A stretch of DNA of 64,000 bases, taken from positions 248,001-312,000 of the forward strand of contig NZ_JAAGWG010000002.1 in the NCBI RefSeq assembly GCF_010682065.1. The letters are read 5' to 3'. The notes beneath the pieces are model-generated. The model ran no database searches. It was not told where the DNA came from and saw nothing but the letters and a program-made list of their open reading frames with translations. This document shows positions 8,615 to 17,797 of this stretch, piece after piece (the stretch's first letter is position 1; each line of letters begins with the position of its first letter). This DNA is from Blastococcus saxobsidens. Its GTDB lineage: Bacteria > Actinomycetota > Actinomycetes > Mycobacteriales > Geodermatophilaceae. The position numbers and the translations under genes were made by a program.

Positions 8615-11600
8615 TCAGCCCTGGCCCGGCGGCGGCTGCCCGTAGAAGACCTGCTCCACGACCGACCGCGCGTGCCGGGTGGTGCGGCGGTAGTCGTCGA
8701 CGAACTGGCCCGGGTCCTGGTCCGGGCCGTACCCGCACGCCCGGGCCACGCCGGCCAGCTCCAGCCCCGGGCGCGGCAGCTGGTCGCTGGGGCGTCCCCG
8801 GACCAGGAAGATCGCGTTCCGGGCCGTGGTCGCCAGCGCCCAGGCCTCGCGGAGGGAGGCCGCCTGCTCCGCGTCGAGGTGCCCGGCCGCCGCCAGCGCG
8901 TCCAGCGCCGGGGCCGTGGCGGGCACCTGCAGCGCCTCGGACCCGGCGGCGTGCTGCAGCTGCAGCAGCTGGACGGTCCACTCGACGTCGGACAACCCAC
9001 CCCTGCCGAGCTTGGTGTGCGTCGCCGGGTCCGCCCCGCGGGGCAGCCGCTCCCGTTCCACCCGGGCCTTGATCCGGCGGATCTCGGCGACCTGGTCGGC
9101 GCTGAGCCCGGCAGCCGGGTACCGGATCGGGTCCACCAGCGAGACGAAGTCGGCGCCGAGCTGCTCGTCGCCGGCCACCGGCACCGCGCGCAGCAGCGCC
9201 TGCACCTCCCACACCGACACCCAGCGCTCGTAGTACTCCCGGAACGCCGAGAGGCTGCGCACCAGCGCACCCTGCCGGCCCTCGGGACGCAGGTCGGCGT
9301 CCACCTCGAAGGCGGGGTCCGGCCCGGGCTCGCCGAGCACCCGGCGCAGCGCATGGGCGACGGCGTTGGCCGCGGCCGCGGCCTTCGTCTCGTCCGCCCC
9401 CGGCCGGGCGCGGTGCACGAACAGCACGTCGGCGTCGGAGCCGAAGCCCATCTCCCCGCCACCCAGCCGGCCCATGCCGATGACCGCGAGGTCCATCGGC
9501 AGGTCGGCGACGTCGATCCGGGCCTCCCGCGCGTGCGCCCGCACGGCCACGTCCAACCCGGCCTGCAACGTGGCGACCGCGACGTCGGTGAGGGCGCGGC
9601 CGACCCGGTGCACGTCGAGCCGGCCGAGGAGGTCGGCCGCCGCGATCCGGAGCAGCTCCTGCCGCCGCAGGCCCCGGACCACGCGGATGCCCGCCTCCGG
9701 GTCCGGCGCGCGCCCGGCCGCCTGGCGCCACGCCTTGGCCAGTACCGCGGCCTCGCGCGGCTCGAGCTCGGCGTCGTCGGCGAGGATGCGCAGCGCCTCC
9801 GGAGTGCGGGTGAGCAGCGCGGCCACGTACTGGCTGGAGCCGAGCAGCTGGGCGAGCCGCTCGACCACCTGCCCCTCGTCGCGGAGCAGCCGCAGGTACC
9901 ACTGGTTGCCGCCGAGGGCCTCGCTGACCTGCCGGTAGGCGAGCAGGCCGGCATCCGGGTTCGGGCAGGAGGCGAAGGTCTGGAGCAGGACCGGCAGCAG
10001 GTACTTCTGCATCGACGCCGACCGCGACAGCCCGCCGGTCAGCGCGGTCATGTGCCGCAGCGCGCCGTCGGGGTCGGCGAACCCGAGGGCGCGCAGCCAG
10101 TCGCCGGCCGCCTTGGAGCCGAGCTGGAGCTGCTCCCCCGGCACCCGCGCGACCGCGGACAGCAGGGGCCGGTAGAAGAGCTTCTCGTGCAGCCTGCGCA
10201 CCTCGCGGGTGTGCAGCGCCAGCTCCGCGCGGAGCACGTCGACGGCGTCGCCGCGGTGGTCGGGCTTGTAGCCCAGCGAGCGGGCCAGCCAGCGCAACTG
10301 CTGCTCGTCGGTGGGCAGCAGGTGCGTGCGACGCAGCCGGAGCAGCTGGAGCCGGTGCTCCACGGTGCGCAGGAAGCGGTAGGAGGCGACCAGGGTCGCG
10401 GCGTCCTCGCGGCCGACGTAGCCCCCGGCCGACAGCGCCTGCAGCGCCGGCACGGTGCCGCCCAGCCGCAGGTTCGGGTCCACCCGCCCGTGCACCATCT
10501 GGAGCAGCTGCACGGCGAACTCGACGTCGCGCAGGCCGCCGCGTCCGAGCTTGAGCTCCCGCTCGGCCTGGGCCGGGGGGATGTTGGCCTCGACCCGGCG
10601 GCGCATGGCCTGCACCTGGCCGACGAAGCCGGGCCGGTCGCCGGCCTTCCACACCAGCGGCCACAGCGCCTCGACGTAGGACCGGCCCAGATCGGGGTCA
10701 CCGGCGACCGGTCGCATCTTCAGCAGCGCCTGGAACTCCCAGGTGTCGGCCCACTGCTCGTAGTACGCGGTGTGTCCGGCGACGGTGCGCACCAGCGCCC
10801 CGCGCTTGCCCTCCGGGCGCAGCGCCGCGTCGACCTCCCACGCCGCCTCGTGGCAGATCCGCATGAGGGCTGCGGCCACGCGCGTGGCGCTGCTCAGCGC
10901 GGCGCCCTCGGCGTCCGTGGGGTCGACCGCCTCGGCCACGAACACGACGTCGACGTCGCTGACGTAGTTCAGCTCCCGGCCGCCGGTCTTGCCCAGGGCG
11001 ATGACGCTGAGCCGGCAGGCGGCTGCGTCGGCCGGCTGCTCGGCGACGGCGACGGCCAGGCCGGCGGTGAGCACGGCACCGGCGATGTCGGCCAGCTCGA
11101 CGGCGACCTCCTCCGCCGGCACGCCCTCGCCCAGGTCGCGCCCGGCGAGCGACAGGATCGCCCGGCGGTAGGCCAGCCGGAGCGCGGCCACGCGTTCGGG
11201 CCCGGCGTCCGGCGCCCCCTTGCCGAGCCGCACGCCCCACGGCGGGTCGTCCGGATCCGCGCCCACCGCCGCCAGCATCTGCCGCTCCAGCGCGTTCGGC
11301 GTCGGCCGCCAGATGCCGTGCCGGTCGTCGTCGAGCACCTGCCAGTCGAGCGGGTGCGCGGCCAGGTGGTCGGCCAGGCCGGAGCTGGCACCCAGGACCG
11401 ACACGAGCCGTCCGCGCAGGTGGCCGGGCCCGCGGAGCCTGGCGAGCAGCGCCGCCGCGGCGCCGCCGTCCGGGTCCTCGGCGTCCAGCGCCTCGACCAG
11501 CCGGTGCAGCGAGCGGACGGCGAGGTCCGGGTCACCGGCGCGGGCGAGCGCCGCCACGACCGGGCCGGCCTCCGGGTCGGCGGGCTCGTTGCGCTCCAGG

Positions 11601-11719
11601 TCCCACAGGCCCAGGGCGGGGTCCGACAGCAGCCGGGCCGCCCGCTCGCCGTCCCCGAAGCCGAACCGGACCAGCCGGACGACGGCGCGCCGGGGCACCT
11701 CCGGCAGCGCAGCGGTCAC
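8615..11719 (-). CDS. glnE: Bifunctional glutamine synthetase adenylyltransferase/adenylyl-removing enzyme
   Basis: GlnE adds AMP to, and removes it from, a tyrosine of type I-beta glutamine synthetase, tuning nitrogen assimilation. The 1034-residue protein has both nucleotidyltransferase halves: the N-terminal one with GKTGGRELNYVSDVDVVFV and the C-terminal one with GRLGGGEMGFGSDADVLFVH, each keeping its paired metal-binding aspartates. Helical GlnD_UR_UTase-type domains follow each half. The GTG start overlaps the amidotransferase stop as GTGA; a longer frame would run through that gene. The glnE-glnA2 neighbourhood matches other actinobacteria, but the usual substrate GlnA1 is not in this window. 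Confidence 0.95.
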   Translation of the reverse strand: MTAALPEVPRRAVVRLVRFGFGDGERAARLLSDPALGLWDLERNEPADPEAGPVVAALARAGDPDLAVRSLHRLVEALDAEDPDGGAAAALLARLRGPGHLRGRLVSVLGASSGLADHLAAHPLDWQVLDDDRHGIWRPTPNALERQMLAAVGADPDDPPWGVRLGKGAPDAGPERVAALRLAYRRAILSLAGRDLGEGVPAEEVAVELADIAGAVLTAGLAVAVAEQPADAAACRLSVIALGKTGGRELNYVSDVDVVFVAEAVDPTDAEGAALSSATRVAAALMRICHEAAWEVDAALRPEGKRGALVRTVAGHTAYYEQWADTWEFQALLKMRPVAGDPDLGRSYVEALWPLVWKAGDRPGFVGQVQAMRRRVEANIPPAQAERELKLGRGGLRDVEFAVQLLQMVHGRVDPNLRLGGTVPALQALSAGGYVGREDAATLVASYRFLRTVEHRLQLLRLRRTHLLPTDEQQLRWLARSLGYKPDHRGDAVDVLRAELALHTREVRRLHEKLFYRPLLSAVARVPGEQLQLGSKAAGDWLRALGFADPDGALRHMTALTGGLSRSASMQKYLLPVLLQTFASCPNPDAGLLAYRQVSEALGGNQWYLRLLRDEGQVVERLAQLLGSSQYVAALLTRTPEALRILADDAELEPREAAVLAKAWRQAAGRAPDPEAGIRVVRGLRRQELLRIAAADLLGRLDVHRVGRALTDVAVATLQAGLDVAVRAHAREARIDVADLPMDLAVIGMGRLGGGEMGFGSDADVLFVHRARPGADETKAAAAANAVAHALRRVLGEPGPDPAFEVDADLRPEGRQGALVRSLSAFREYYERWVSVWEVQALLRAVPVAGDEQLGADFVSLVDPIRYPAAGLSADQVAEIRRIKARVERERLPRGADPATHTKLGRGGLSDVEWTVQLLQLQHAAGSEALQVPATAPALDALAAAGHLDAEQAASLREAWALATTARNAIFLVRGRPSDQLPRPGLELAGVARACGYGPDQDPGQFVDDYRRTTRHARSVVEQVFYGQPPPGQG

Positions 11720-12453
11720 GCCCGGGCCCCGGCGGAGGCGCTCACCAGCGCGGCGAAGCGGGCCGCGAAGGGCTGCCAGGCGTCGGCGACGTCGTCGTGC
11801 GCGGCGGTGGCGCGCAGGCACAGCGTCTCGAGGTCCAGCGGGCTCGCGGCCACGCCCACCGGATCGCTCTCGGCCCAGGCGCGCACCATCTCGGGCGTCG
11901 TCTCGATGTGGAACTGCAGGGCGTAGACGTGCCGGCCCACCCGGAAGGCCTGATGCGGGTAGTGCGGGTTGCTCGCCAGCAGCTGGGCGTCGCGCGGCAG
12001 CTCGGAGATCTCGTCGTGGTGCCACTGGATGACGTCGGGCGAGAGCGGGACGGGGCCGAACACCGGATCGGCGTCGGCGGCGTCGCGCTTGGCCACCAGT
12101 GTGGCGCCGACCTCGGGCCCGTCGACGCCCACCCGGGTGCGGCCACCGCCCACCTGCGCCACCAGCTGGGCGCCCAGGCAGATGGCGAGCGTGGGCAGGT
12201 CGCGGTCGATCGCCTGGCGCAGCAGCGCCCGGACACCGACGAGCTCGGGGCTGGTCTCCTCGTCGTCCATCGAGGACTGCGGCCCGCCCAGGACGAGCAG
12301 CCCGTCGACGCCGTCGAGGTTCTCCGGCAGCGCGTCACCGAGCCGCAGGTGCCGCTCGTCGAGCTCCAGCCCGGCGGCACGCAGCCACTCCCCCAGCCGC
12401 GCGGGCGGGTCGGTCTCGCTCGGGACGACGACGAGCAGGCGCGCGGCGGTCAC
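11716..12453 (-). CDS. Class I glutamine amidotransferase-like protein
   Basis: A 245-residue stand-alone GATase1 domain, close to the GMP-synthase-type amidotransferase group. It has the nucleophile elbow AICLGAQLV (Cys about 92), the oxyanion segment VLGGPQSSMDD, and the HxE part of the triad in QFHIETTPEM. It should hydrolyse a gamma-glutamyl amide, but the acceptor is unknown. It lies between glnA2 and glnE and overlaps glnE by 4 bases, so a link to glutamine or gamma-glutamyl compounds is likely. The GTG start has no Shine-Dalgarno and sits 7 bases after a TAATCT box, consistent with a leaderless mRNA. Confidence 0.82.
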   Translation of the reverse strand: MTAARLLVVVPSETDPPARLGEWLRAAGLELDERHLRLGDALPENLDGVDGLLVLGGPQSSMDDEETSPELVGVRALLRQAIDRDLPTLAICLGAQLVAQVGGGRTRVGVDGPEVGATLVAKRDAADADPVFGPVPLSPDVIQWHHDEISELPRDAQLLASNPHYPHQAFRVGRHVYALQFHIETTPEMVRAWAESDPVGVAASPLDLETLCLRATAAHDDVADAWQPFAARFAALVSASAGARA

Positions 12454-12460
12454 GCCGTCG

Positions 12461-12466
12461 AGATTA
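12461..12466 (-). promoter_or_regulatory. Putative -10 box for amidotransferase-glnE transcript
   Basis: TAATCT on the minus strand, 7 bases before the GTG start of the amidotransferase, fits a leaderless promoter. It would let the amidotransferase and glnE be expressed independently of glnA2. Confidence 0.5.
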
Positions 12467-12500
12467 GTGGCCCGCCCCCTGCACGCCGTCCGACCATGCT

Positions 12501-12512
12501 TTTCCGCGGAAA
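12501..12512. promoter_or_regulatory. 12-bp perfect palindrome, candidate operator
   Basis: TTTCCGCGGAAA is a perfect palindrome in the 65-base gap between glnA2 and the amidotransferase, upstream of the putative leaderless promoter. AT-rich ends are rare in this DNA, which makes chance less likely. The cognate regulator is unknown. Confidence 0.4.
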
Positions 12513-12518
12513 CTCAGC

Positions 12519-13868
12519 TCACAGGCCGGGCAGGTAGCGCTGGAGCTCGAAGGGCGTCACGTTCTGCCGGTAGGAGTTGAACTCCTCCCACTTGTTGCGG
12601 AGGAAGAACTCGAACACGTGCTCGCCCAGCGTCTCCGCGACGAGCTCGCTGCCCTGCATCGCGGTCAGCGCCTCGCCGAGGGAGACCGGGAGGTCCTCGT
12701 AGCCGGCGGCGCGGCGCTCGGTGTCGGTCAGCGACCACACGTCGTCCTCGGCCTCGGGCGGGAGCTCGTAGCCCTTCTCGATGCCCCGCAGCCCGGCGGC
12801 CAGGATGACGGCGAAGGTGAGGTAGGGGTTGCAGGCGGAGTCCGGCGACCGCACCTCCACCCGGGCCGACTGCGCCTTGCTCGGCTTGTAGGAGGGCAGC
12901 CGGACCAGCGCCGACCGGTTCGCCCGGCCCCAGGTCGCCGCCGTCGGCGCCTCGGTGCCGGCCAGCAGCCGCCGGTAGGAGTTCACGGTCTGGTTGGTGA
13001 TGGCCGTCATCTCCCGGGCGTGGACCAGCAGCCCGGCGATGAACTGCTTGCCGGTGGTGGACAGCCGCATCGGGTCGGCCGGGTCGTGGAAGGCGTTGCG
13101 GTCGCCCTCGAACAGCGACACGTGGGTGTGCATCGCCGAGCCGGCCAGCTCGGTGAACGGCTTGGGCATGAAGGTGGCGTGCACCTGCTGGGCCAGCGCG
13201 ACCTCACGGACGACGTGCCGCAGCGTCATGATGTTGTCGGCCATGGAGAGCGCGTCGGCGTAGCGCAGGTCGATCTCCTGCTGGCCGGGCGCCACCTCGT
13301 GGTGGCTGAACTCCACCGAGATGCCCATCGCCTCCAGCGCGAAGACGGCCTCGCGACGGAAGTCGTGCGCCACGTTGTGCGTGGACAGGTCGAAGTAGCC
13401 GCCGGTGTCGGCCGGCGTCGGGGCACTGCCGTCGGTCGGCAGGTCCTTGAGCAGGAAGAACTCGATCTCGGGGTGGGTGTAGAAGGTGAACCCCATGTCG
13501 GCGGCCTTGGCCAGCGCCCGGCGCAGCACGTGCCGGGGGTCCGCCCACGCCGGTGAGCCGTCGGGCAGCGTGATGTCGCAGAACATCCGCGCGGTGTCGC
13601 TGGGCCGGCCCTCGCGCGCGGGCATCACCTGGAAGGTGCCCGGGTCGGGCTTGGCGAGCATGTCGGACTCGTAGACGCGGGCGAAGCCCTCGACCGCCGA
13701 GCCGTCGAAGCCGATGCCCTCGGCGAACGCCGCCTCGATCTCGGCCGGGGCCACCGCGACGGCCTTGAGGTAGCCGCTGACGTCGGTGAACCACAGCCGC
13801 ACGAAGCGGATGTCGCGCTCTTCCAGGGTTCGCAGGACGAACTCCTGCTGTCGGTCCATGCCCGCCAT
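12519..13868 (-). CDS. glnA2: Type I glutamine synthetase, GlnA2 class
   Basis: A 449-residue glutamine synthetase family protein closely resembling M. tuberculosis GlnA2 (shared start DRQxEFVLRTLEERDIRFVR). Conserved elements include the beta-grasp GIGFDGSAVEGFARV, the metal and glutamate-site motifs HPEIEFFLL and GQQEIDLR, GSAMHTHVSLFEG, and RVEVRSPDSACNPYLTFA. It is the shorter alpha type without the inserted loop and normal adenylylation site of GlnA1. GlnA2-type proteins can make glutamine poorly or ligate glutamate to other amines, as reported for polyamines in Streptomyces. The start is ATG 13868, eight bases after AGGGGA. It is divergent from nadE. Confidence 0.92.
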   Translation of the reverse strand: MAGMDRQQEFVLRTLEERDIRFVRLWFTDVSGYLKAVAVAPAEIEAAFAEGIGFDGSAVEGFARVYESDMLAKPDPGTFQVMPAREGRPSDTARMFCDITLPDGSPAWADPRHVLRRALAKAADMGFTFYTHPEIEFFLLKDLPTDGSAPTPADTGGYFDLSTHNVAHDFRREAVFALEAMGISVEFSHHEVAPGQQEIDLRYADALSMADNIMTLRHVVREVALAQQVHATFMPKPFTELAGSAMHTHVSLFEGDRNAFHDPADPMRLSTTGKQFIAGLLVHAREMTAITNQTVNSYRRLLAGTEAPTAATWGRANRSALVRLPSYKPSKAQSARVEVRSPDSACNPYLTFAVILAAGLRGIEKGYELPPEAEDDVWSLTDTERRAAGYEDLPVSLGEALTAMQGSELVAETLGEHVFEFFLRNKWEEFNSYRQNVTPFELQRYLPGL

Positions 13869-14008
13869 GATCCGGTCCCCTCGTTTCCGGGATGTGAACT
13901 GGGCGCCAGCCTGCCCTGTCCGGGCGATTCGCACACGCTGCCGCGCTGCCGCGGCTCAGCGGCGCCCCACCTGGCCGTTCCCCGCGGCGAGCGGCGAGAC
14001 TGTGCGGC

Positions 14009-15838
14009 GTGAACGAGCAGCCGGTGCAGTTGCGGGTGGCCATGGCCCAGGTCGACACCCGCGTCGGTGACCTGGCGGGCAACAGCGACCTGGTGCTCCG
14101 CTGGGCGGTGCGGGCTGCCGAGGCCGGCGCGCACCTGGTCGTCTTCCCGGAGATGACGCTGACCGGCTACCCGCCGGAGGACCTGGTGCTGCGGGAGTCC
14201 TTCGCCCGCGCGAGCGAGCAGGCGCTGGTCGACCTGGGCGCCCGGCTCGCCGCCGAGGGGCTCGGGGACCTCGCCGTCGTCGTCGGGTACCTGGCGCACA
14301 CGCGAGGCGCAGGGCCGGCGCCGGTCGACCACCCCGACGACGACGACCGCCCGAGGGACGCCAACCCGCGCCGCGGGGCACCGCGCAACGCCGCGGCCCT
14401 GCTGCACGGGGGCGACGTCGTCGTCCGCTACTACAAGCGGCACCTGCCCAACTACGGGGTCTTCGACGAGGCCCGCTACTTCGTGCCCGGCACAGAGCTG
14501 CCGGTGGTGCGGCTGCACGGCGTGGACGTCGCGCTGACCGTCTGCGAGGACCTGTGGGTCGAGGGCGGTCCGTGCGGCGTGGCCGGGCAGGCCGGCGTCG
14601 ACCTCGTCGTCTCCCCCAACGCCTCCCCCTACGAGCGGGCGAAGGACGACCTGCGCCTCCCGCTGGTGCGCCGCCGGGCGGCCGAGGCGGGAGCGGCGAT
14701 CCTCTACTGCAACCAGGTCGGCGGCCAGGACGAGCTGGTCTTCGACGGCGACTCGATGGCGGTCTCCCCCACCGGCGAGCTGCTCGCGCGGGCGCCGCAG
14801 TTCGTCGAGCACCTGCTGACCGTCGACCTCGAGCTCGACCCCGCGGCGACCCCCGAGCGGCGCGAGGGCCGGCTCGGCCCGATGACCGTCACCCGCCACG
14901 TGCTGTCCGACGAGCCGGTCGCGGCCTACGAGGCGCAGCCGGCTCCGATCGCCGAGCCGCTGGAGGAGTGCGAGGAGGTGTGGCGGGCCCTCGTCCTGGG
15001 GCTGCGCGACTTCGTCGACAAGAACGGCATGCCCTCGGTCGTGCTGGGTCTCTCCGGCGGCATCGACTCCGCCGTCGTCGCCGCCCTGGCCGTCGACGCG
15101 CTGGGTGCGGACCGGGTGCACGGCGTGGGCCTGCCCTCGAAGTGGTCCAGCGAGCACTCCCTCGCCGATGCCGAGGACCTCGCCCGCCGCACCGGGCTGC
15201 ACTACTCCGTCGTGCCGATCGCCCCGATGGTCGACGCCTACGAGTCCTCCGTCGAGCTGTCCGGGGTGGCCGCGGAGAACCTGCAGGCCCGGGTGCGCGG
15301 CACGCTGCTCATGGGGCTGTCCAACCAGCACGGGCACCTGCTGCTCACGACGGGCAACAAGAGCGAGGTCGCCGTCGGCTACTCGACGCTCTACGGCGAC
15401 TCCGCCGGTGGGTTCGCCCCGATCAAGGACGTGCTCAAGACCCTGGTGTGGGAGCTCGCCCGCTGGCGCAACGCCGCCGCCCGGGAGCGCGGCGAGACCG
15501 AGCCCATCCCGGTGAACTCCATCGAGAAGCCACCCTCGGCGGAGCTCGCCCCCGGCCAGGTGGACAGCGACTCGCTGCCCTCCTACGACGAGCTGGACGC
15601 GGTGATCGCCGACTACGTCGACCGCGACCTCGGCATGGCGCAGCTGCTCGAGCGGGGCCACGACCCGGAGGTGGTCGCCCGCGTCCTCCGGTTGGTGGAC
15701 ACCGCCGAGTTCAAGCGCCGCCAGTCCGCTCCCGGTACCAAGATCAGCCTCAAGGCGTTCGGCCGCGACCGGCGGCTGCCCGTCACCAACCGGTGGCGCG
15801 AGACGCTGCCCACCGTGCGCGAAGGAGCCAGGGCATGA
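14009..15838 (+). CDS. nadE: Glutamine-dependent NAD+ synthetase
   Basis: A 609-residue fusion. The N-terminal nitrilase-type glutaminase (about 1-275) has the Glu-Lys-Cys triad visible in [31 protein letters not shown] and LTVCEDLW. The C-terminal NAD synthetase (about 320-609) has the ATP pyrophosphatase loop [12 protein letters not shown]. It converts deamido-NAD+, ATP and glutamine to NAD+, with ammonia channelled between domains. Length is slightly below the roughly 680-residue mycobacterial form. Starts at GTG 14009 with a weak GAG-containing ribosome site. The stop overlaps panB as ATGA. Confidence 0.95.
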   Translation: MNEQPVQLRVAMAQVDTRVGDLAGNSDLVLRWAVRAAEAGAHLVVFPEMTLTGYPPEDLVLRESFARASEQALVDLGARLAAEGLGDLAVVVGYLAHTRGAGPAPVDHPDDDDRPRDANPRRGAPRNAAALLHGGDVVVRYYKRHLPNYGVFDEARYFVPGTELPVVRLHGVDVALTVCEDLWVEGGPCGVAGQAGVDLVVSPNASPYERAKDDLRLPLVRRRAAEAGAAILYCNQVGGQDELVFDGDSMAVSPTGELLARAPQFVEHLLTVDLELDPAATPERREGRLGPMTVTRHVLSDEPVAAYEAQPAPIAEPLEECEEVWRALVLGLRDFVDKNGMPSVVLGLSGGIDSAVVAALAVDALGADRVHGVGLPSKWSSEHSLADAEDLARRTGLHYSVVPIAPMVDAYESSVELSGVAAENLQARVRGTLLMGLSNQHGHLLLTTGNKSEVAVGYSTLYGDSAGGFAPIKDVLKTLVWELARWRNAAARERGETEPIPVNSIEKPPSAELAPGQVDSDSLPSYDELDAVIADYVDRDLGMAQLLERGHDPEVVARVLRLVDTAEFKRRQSAPGTKISLKAFGRDRRLPVTNRWRETLPTVREGARA

Positions 15839-16665
15839 GCGAGTCGGTCCTCTACGGCGGGCAGTCGACGTCGCGGGTGCGGATCCACCACCTGCAGCAG
15901 GCCAAGGAGCGTGGCGAGAAGTGGGCGATGCTCACCGCCTACGACACCTACAGCGCGGCCGTCTTCGAGGAGGCCGGCATCCCGGTGATGCTGGTGGGTG
16001 ACTCGGCGGGCAACGTCGTCCTCGGGCACACCAGCACCGTGCCGGTGACGGTCGAGGACCTGCTGCTGATGACCAAGGCGGTGACCCGCTCCACGAAGCG
16101 GGCGCTGATCGTGGCCGACCTGCCGTTCGGCAGCTACGAGTCCGGCCCTCAGCAGGCGTTCGACACCGCCGTCCGGTTCATGAAGGAGGGCGGCGCCCAG
16201 GCGGTCAAGCTCGAGGGCGGCGTGCGCGTGGCCCCGCAGATCGCGCTCCTCACCGACGCCGGGATCCCGGTGATGGCGCACATCGGCTTCACGCCGCAGA
16301 GCGAGCACGCCCTCGGCGGCTTCCGGGTGCAGGGCCGGGGTGCGGGCGCCGAGCAGCTGCTCGAAGACGCGCGCGCGGTGCAGGAGGCCGGCGCGTTCGC
16401 CGTCGTCCTGGAGATGGTGCCGGCCGGGATCGCCCGCCAGGTGAGCGAGGAGCTGTCCATCCCGACGGTCGGCATCGGCGCCGGCGTGGACTGCGACGCG
16501 CAGGTGCTGGTGTGGCCGGACATGGCCGGTCTCAACGGCGGCCGGGTGCCGAAGTTCGTGAAGAAGTACGCCGACCTGCGCGGTGAGCTGCTGCGGGCGG
16601 CGAAGGAGTACGCCGACGAGGTGCGCAGCGGCGTCTTCCCCGGCCCGGAGCACTCCTTCGACTGA
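15835..16665 (+). CDS. panB: 3-methyl-2-oxobutanoate hydroxymethyltransferase
   Basis: A 276-residue TIM-barrel PanB, the first step of pantothenate and CoA synthesis: it transfers a hydroxymethyl group from 5,10-methylene-THF to alpha-ketoisovalerate. Visible motifs are the metal-binding [27 protein letters not shown], and the catalytic-base region VVLEMVP followed by PTVGIGAG. Full length for the family. It begins inside the nadE stop (ATGA) with GGAG upstream, so it is translationally coupled to nadE; the pair makes two cofactors. panC and panD are not in the window. Confidence 0.96.
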   Translation: MSESVLYGGQSTSRVRIHHLQQAKERGEKWAMLTAYDTYSAAVFEEAGIPVMLVGDSAGNVVLGHTSTVPVTVEDLLLMTKAVTRSTKRALIVADLPFGSYESGPQQAFDTAVRFMKEGGAQAVKLEGGVRVAPQIALLTDAGIPVMAHIGFTPQSEHALGGFRVQGRGAGAEQLLEDARAVQEAGAFAVVLEMVPAGIARQVSEELSIPTVGIGAGVDCDAQVLVWPDMAGLNGGRVPKFVKKYADLRGELLRAAKEYADEVRSGVFPGPEHSFD

Positions 16666-16754
16666 CCGTCCTCCGCTCTGGGGGTCGTGCACCTGCTCCA
16701 CGACCCGTGCAGGACTTCCAGAGCGGATGAAGAACCCCCAGAGCAGCGACGGTC
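16664..16754. repeat. Complex inverted-repeat element after panB
   Basis: The 91-base stretch between convergent genes holds overlapping inverted repeats: GACCGTC (16664-16670) with GACGGTC (16748-16754); GCTCTGGGGGT (16675-16685) with ACCCCCAGAGC (16734-16744); CCGCTCTGG (16673-16681) with CCAGAGCGG (16718-16726); and GGGTCGTG (16682-16689) with CACGACCC (16699-16706). Several arms overlap, so the folds compete. It may be a bidirectional terminator or one copy of a dispersed palindromic repeat. Confidence 0.65.
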
Positions 16755-16761
16755 GGAGAAC

Positions 16762-17520
16762 TCAGCCGGCGAGCTGGGCGACCAGCACGGTGGGCGCATC
16801 GACCAGCGAGGGGCCGTACCAGGTGAGGAGCCGGCCGCTGACGAACACCGGTCGAGCCTGCGGCCACGCCTCCGGGCCGTCGGCCGGGGTGAACGCGTAG
16901 GGCTCGTCCGGGAACACCACCAGCTCGGCCGGGACGCCGACCGGATCGTCCCGGCCCAGCTCCGGATACCGCTCGGCGTGCCCGGCGAAGACGTTGCACA
17001 CCCCGAGCCGGGCCAGCACGTCGCCGGCGAAGGTGTCCCGGCCCAGCACCATCCACGGCCGACGCCAGATGGGCACGACGGCGCGGACGTCGGGCAGCCG
17101 CGGCGGGTCGGTCCACACGCTGCGGGCCCGGACCAGCCAGTCGGGGTCGGGCCGGTCGAGCACCTGGAGCAGGCGCCCGAGGGAGTCCAGCGCTCCGTCC
17201 ACGGTCGCCGGCGCGGTCACCCACACCGGGACGCCGGCCGCGCGCAACGCGTCGACGTCGGAGTCCCGGTTCTCCTCGGCGTTGGCGACCACCAGGTCCG
17301 GCGCCAGGGCGAGCACCCGCGCGAGGTCGGGCCACTTCGTGCCGCCCACCCGCGGCACGTCGAGCCCGGCCGGGTGGGTGCACCAGTCGGTGACCCCGGC
17401 CAGCAGGGTCGCGTCGGTGACGGCGATCGCCTCGGTCAGCGACGGGACGAGGGACACCACCCGGCGCGGCGCCGCCCCGCCGTACGGCGTGCCGCGGTCG
17501 TCGAGGCGGGCCGGTGTCAC
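16762..17520 (-). CDS. Helical-backbone metal receptor, cobalamin-binding-like
   Basis: A 252-residue protein of the BtuF/FhuD-type helical-backbone receptor superfamily, with RVVSLVPSLTEAIA at the start, the PDLVVANAEEN segment, and the SGRLLTWYGP region near the end. Such proteins normally bind vitamin B12 or siderophores outside the cell, but this one lacks any signal peptide or lipobox and no permease is adjacent. It may therefore act in the cytoplasm, in cobamide salvage or sensing. The start is a GTG overlapping the DivIVA-like gene stop as GTGA. Confidence 0.8.
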   Translation of the reverse strand: MTPARLDDRGTPYGGAAPRRVVSLVPSLTEAIAVTDATLLAGVTDWCTHPAGLDVPRVGGTKWPDLARVLALAPDLVVANAEENRDSDVDALRAAGVPVWVTAPATVDGALDSLGRLLQVLDRPDPDWLVRARSVWTDPPRLPDVRAVVPIWRRPWMVLGRDTFAGDVLARLGVCNVFAGHAERYPELGRDDPVGVPAELVVFPDEPYAFTPADGPEAWPQARPVFVSGRLLTWYGPSLVDAPTVLVAQLAG

Positions 17521-17792
17521 GCCGCGGCGGCGCGCAGGGTGTGCTCGATCCGGTCGAGCAGCTCGTCGACCTGGTCCTCGTCGTATCCCCGTCCGCGGCC
17601 GAGTCCCGGCTTCCGGAACACGATGGAGCGCACCTCGTCGGCGGTCAGCTGCGGAGGGCGCCGGAGCGCCAGCGCCGTCAGCGCCTCGGCGGCACGGGCC
17701 AGGAAGGCGTCGACCTCGTCGGGGGCGTACCCGCGCCTGCCCAGGGGCGGCCGGCCCAGCTGCGCCGCCCGCAGCTCGTCCGCGGTGATCAC
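17517..17792 (-). CDS. Small DivIVA-domain protein with duplicated motif
   Basis: A 91-residue protein containing two copies of the short DivIVA-type motif: an N-terminal one (GRRGYAPDEVDAFLARAAEAL) and a second around GRGRGYDEDQVDELLDRIEHT. In DivIVA and Wag31 this motif precedes a coiled coil and supports membrane-curvature targeting; here the long coiled coil is missing. The real polar scaffold must be elsewhere. It may be an accessory of cell-pole or septum machinery. GTG start; 5 bases after the F420 reductase gene and overlapping the cobalamin-type receptor gene, so the three are probably one transcript. Confidence 0.75.
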   Translation of the reverse strand: MITADELRAAQLGRPPLGRRGYAPDEVDAFLARAAEALTALALRRPPQLTADEVRSIVFRKPGLGRGRGYDEDQVDELLDRIEHTLRAAAA

Positions 17793-17797
17793 GGGCG

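Noticed and set aside
7280-11926. A 1548-residue plus-strand open frame
   Set aside because: It is antisense to the lipoprotein gene and glnE. Its composition is Arg/Gly/Pro/Val/Gln-rich, the usual shadow in about 74% GC, and it has no family motif.
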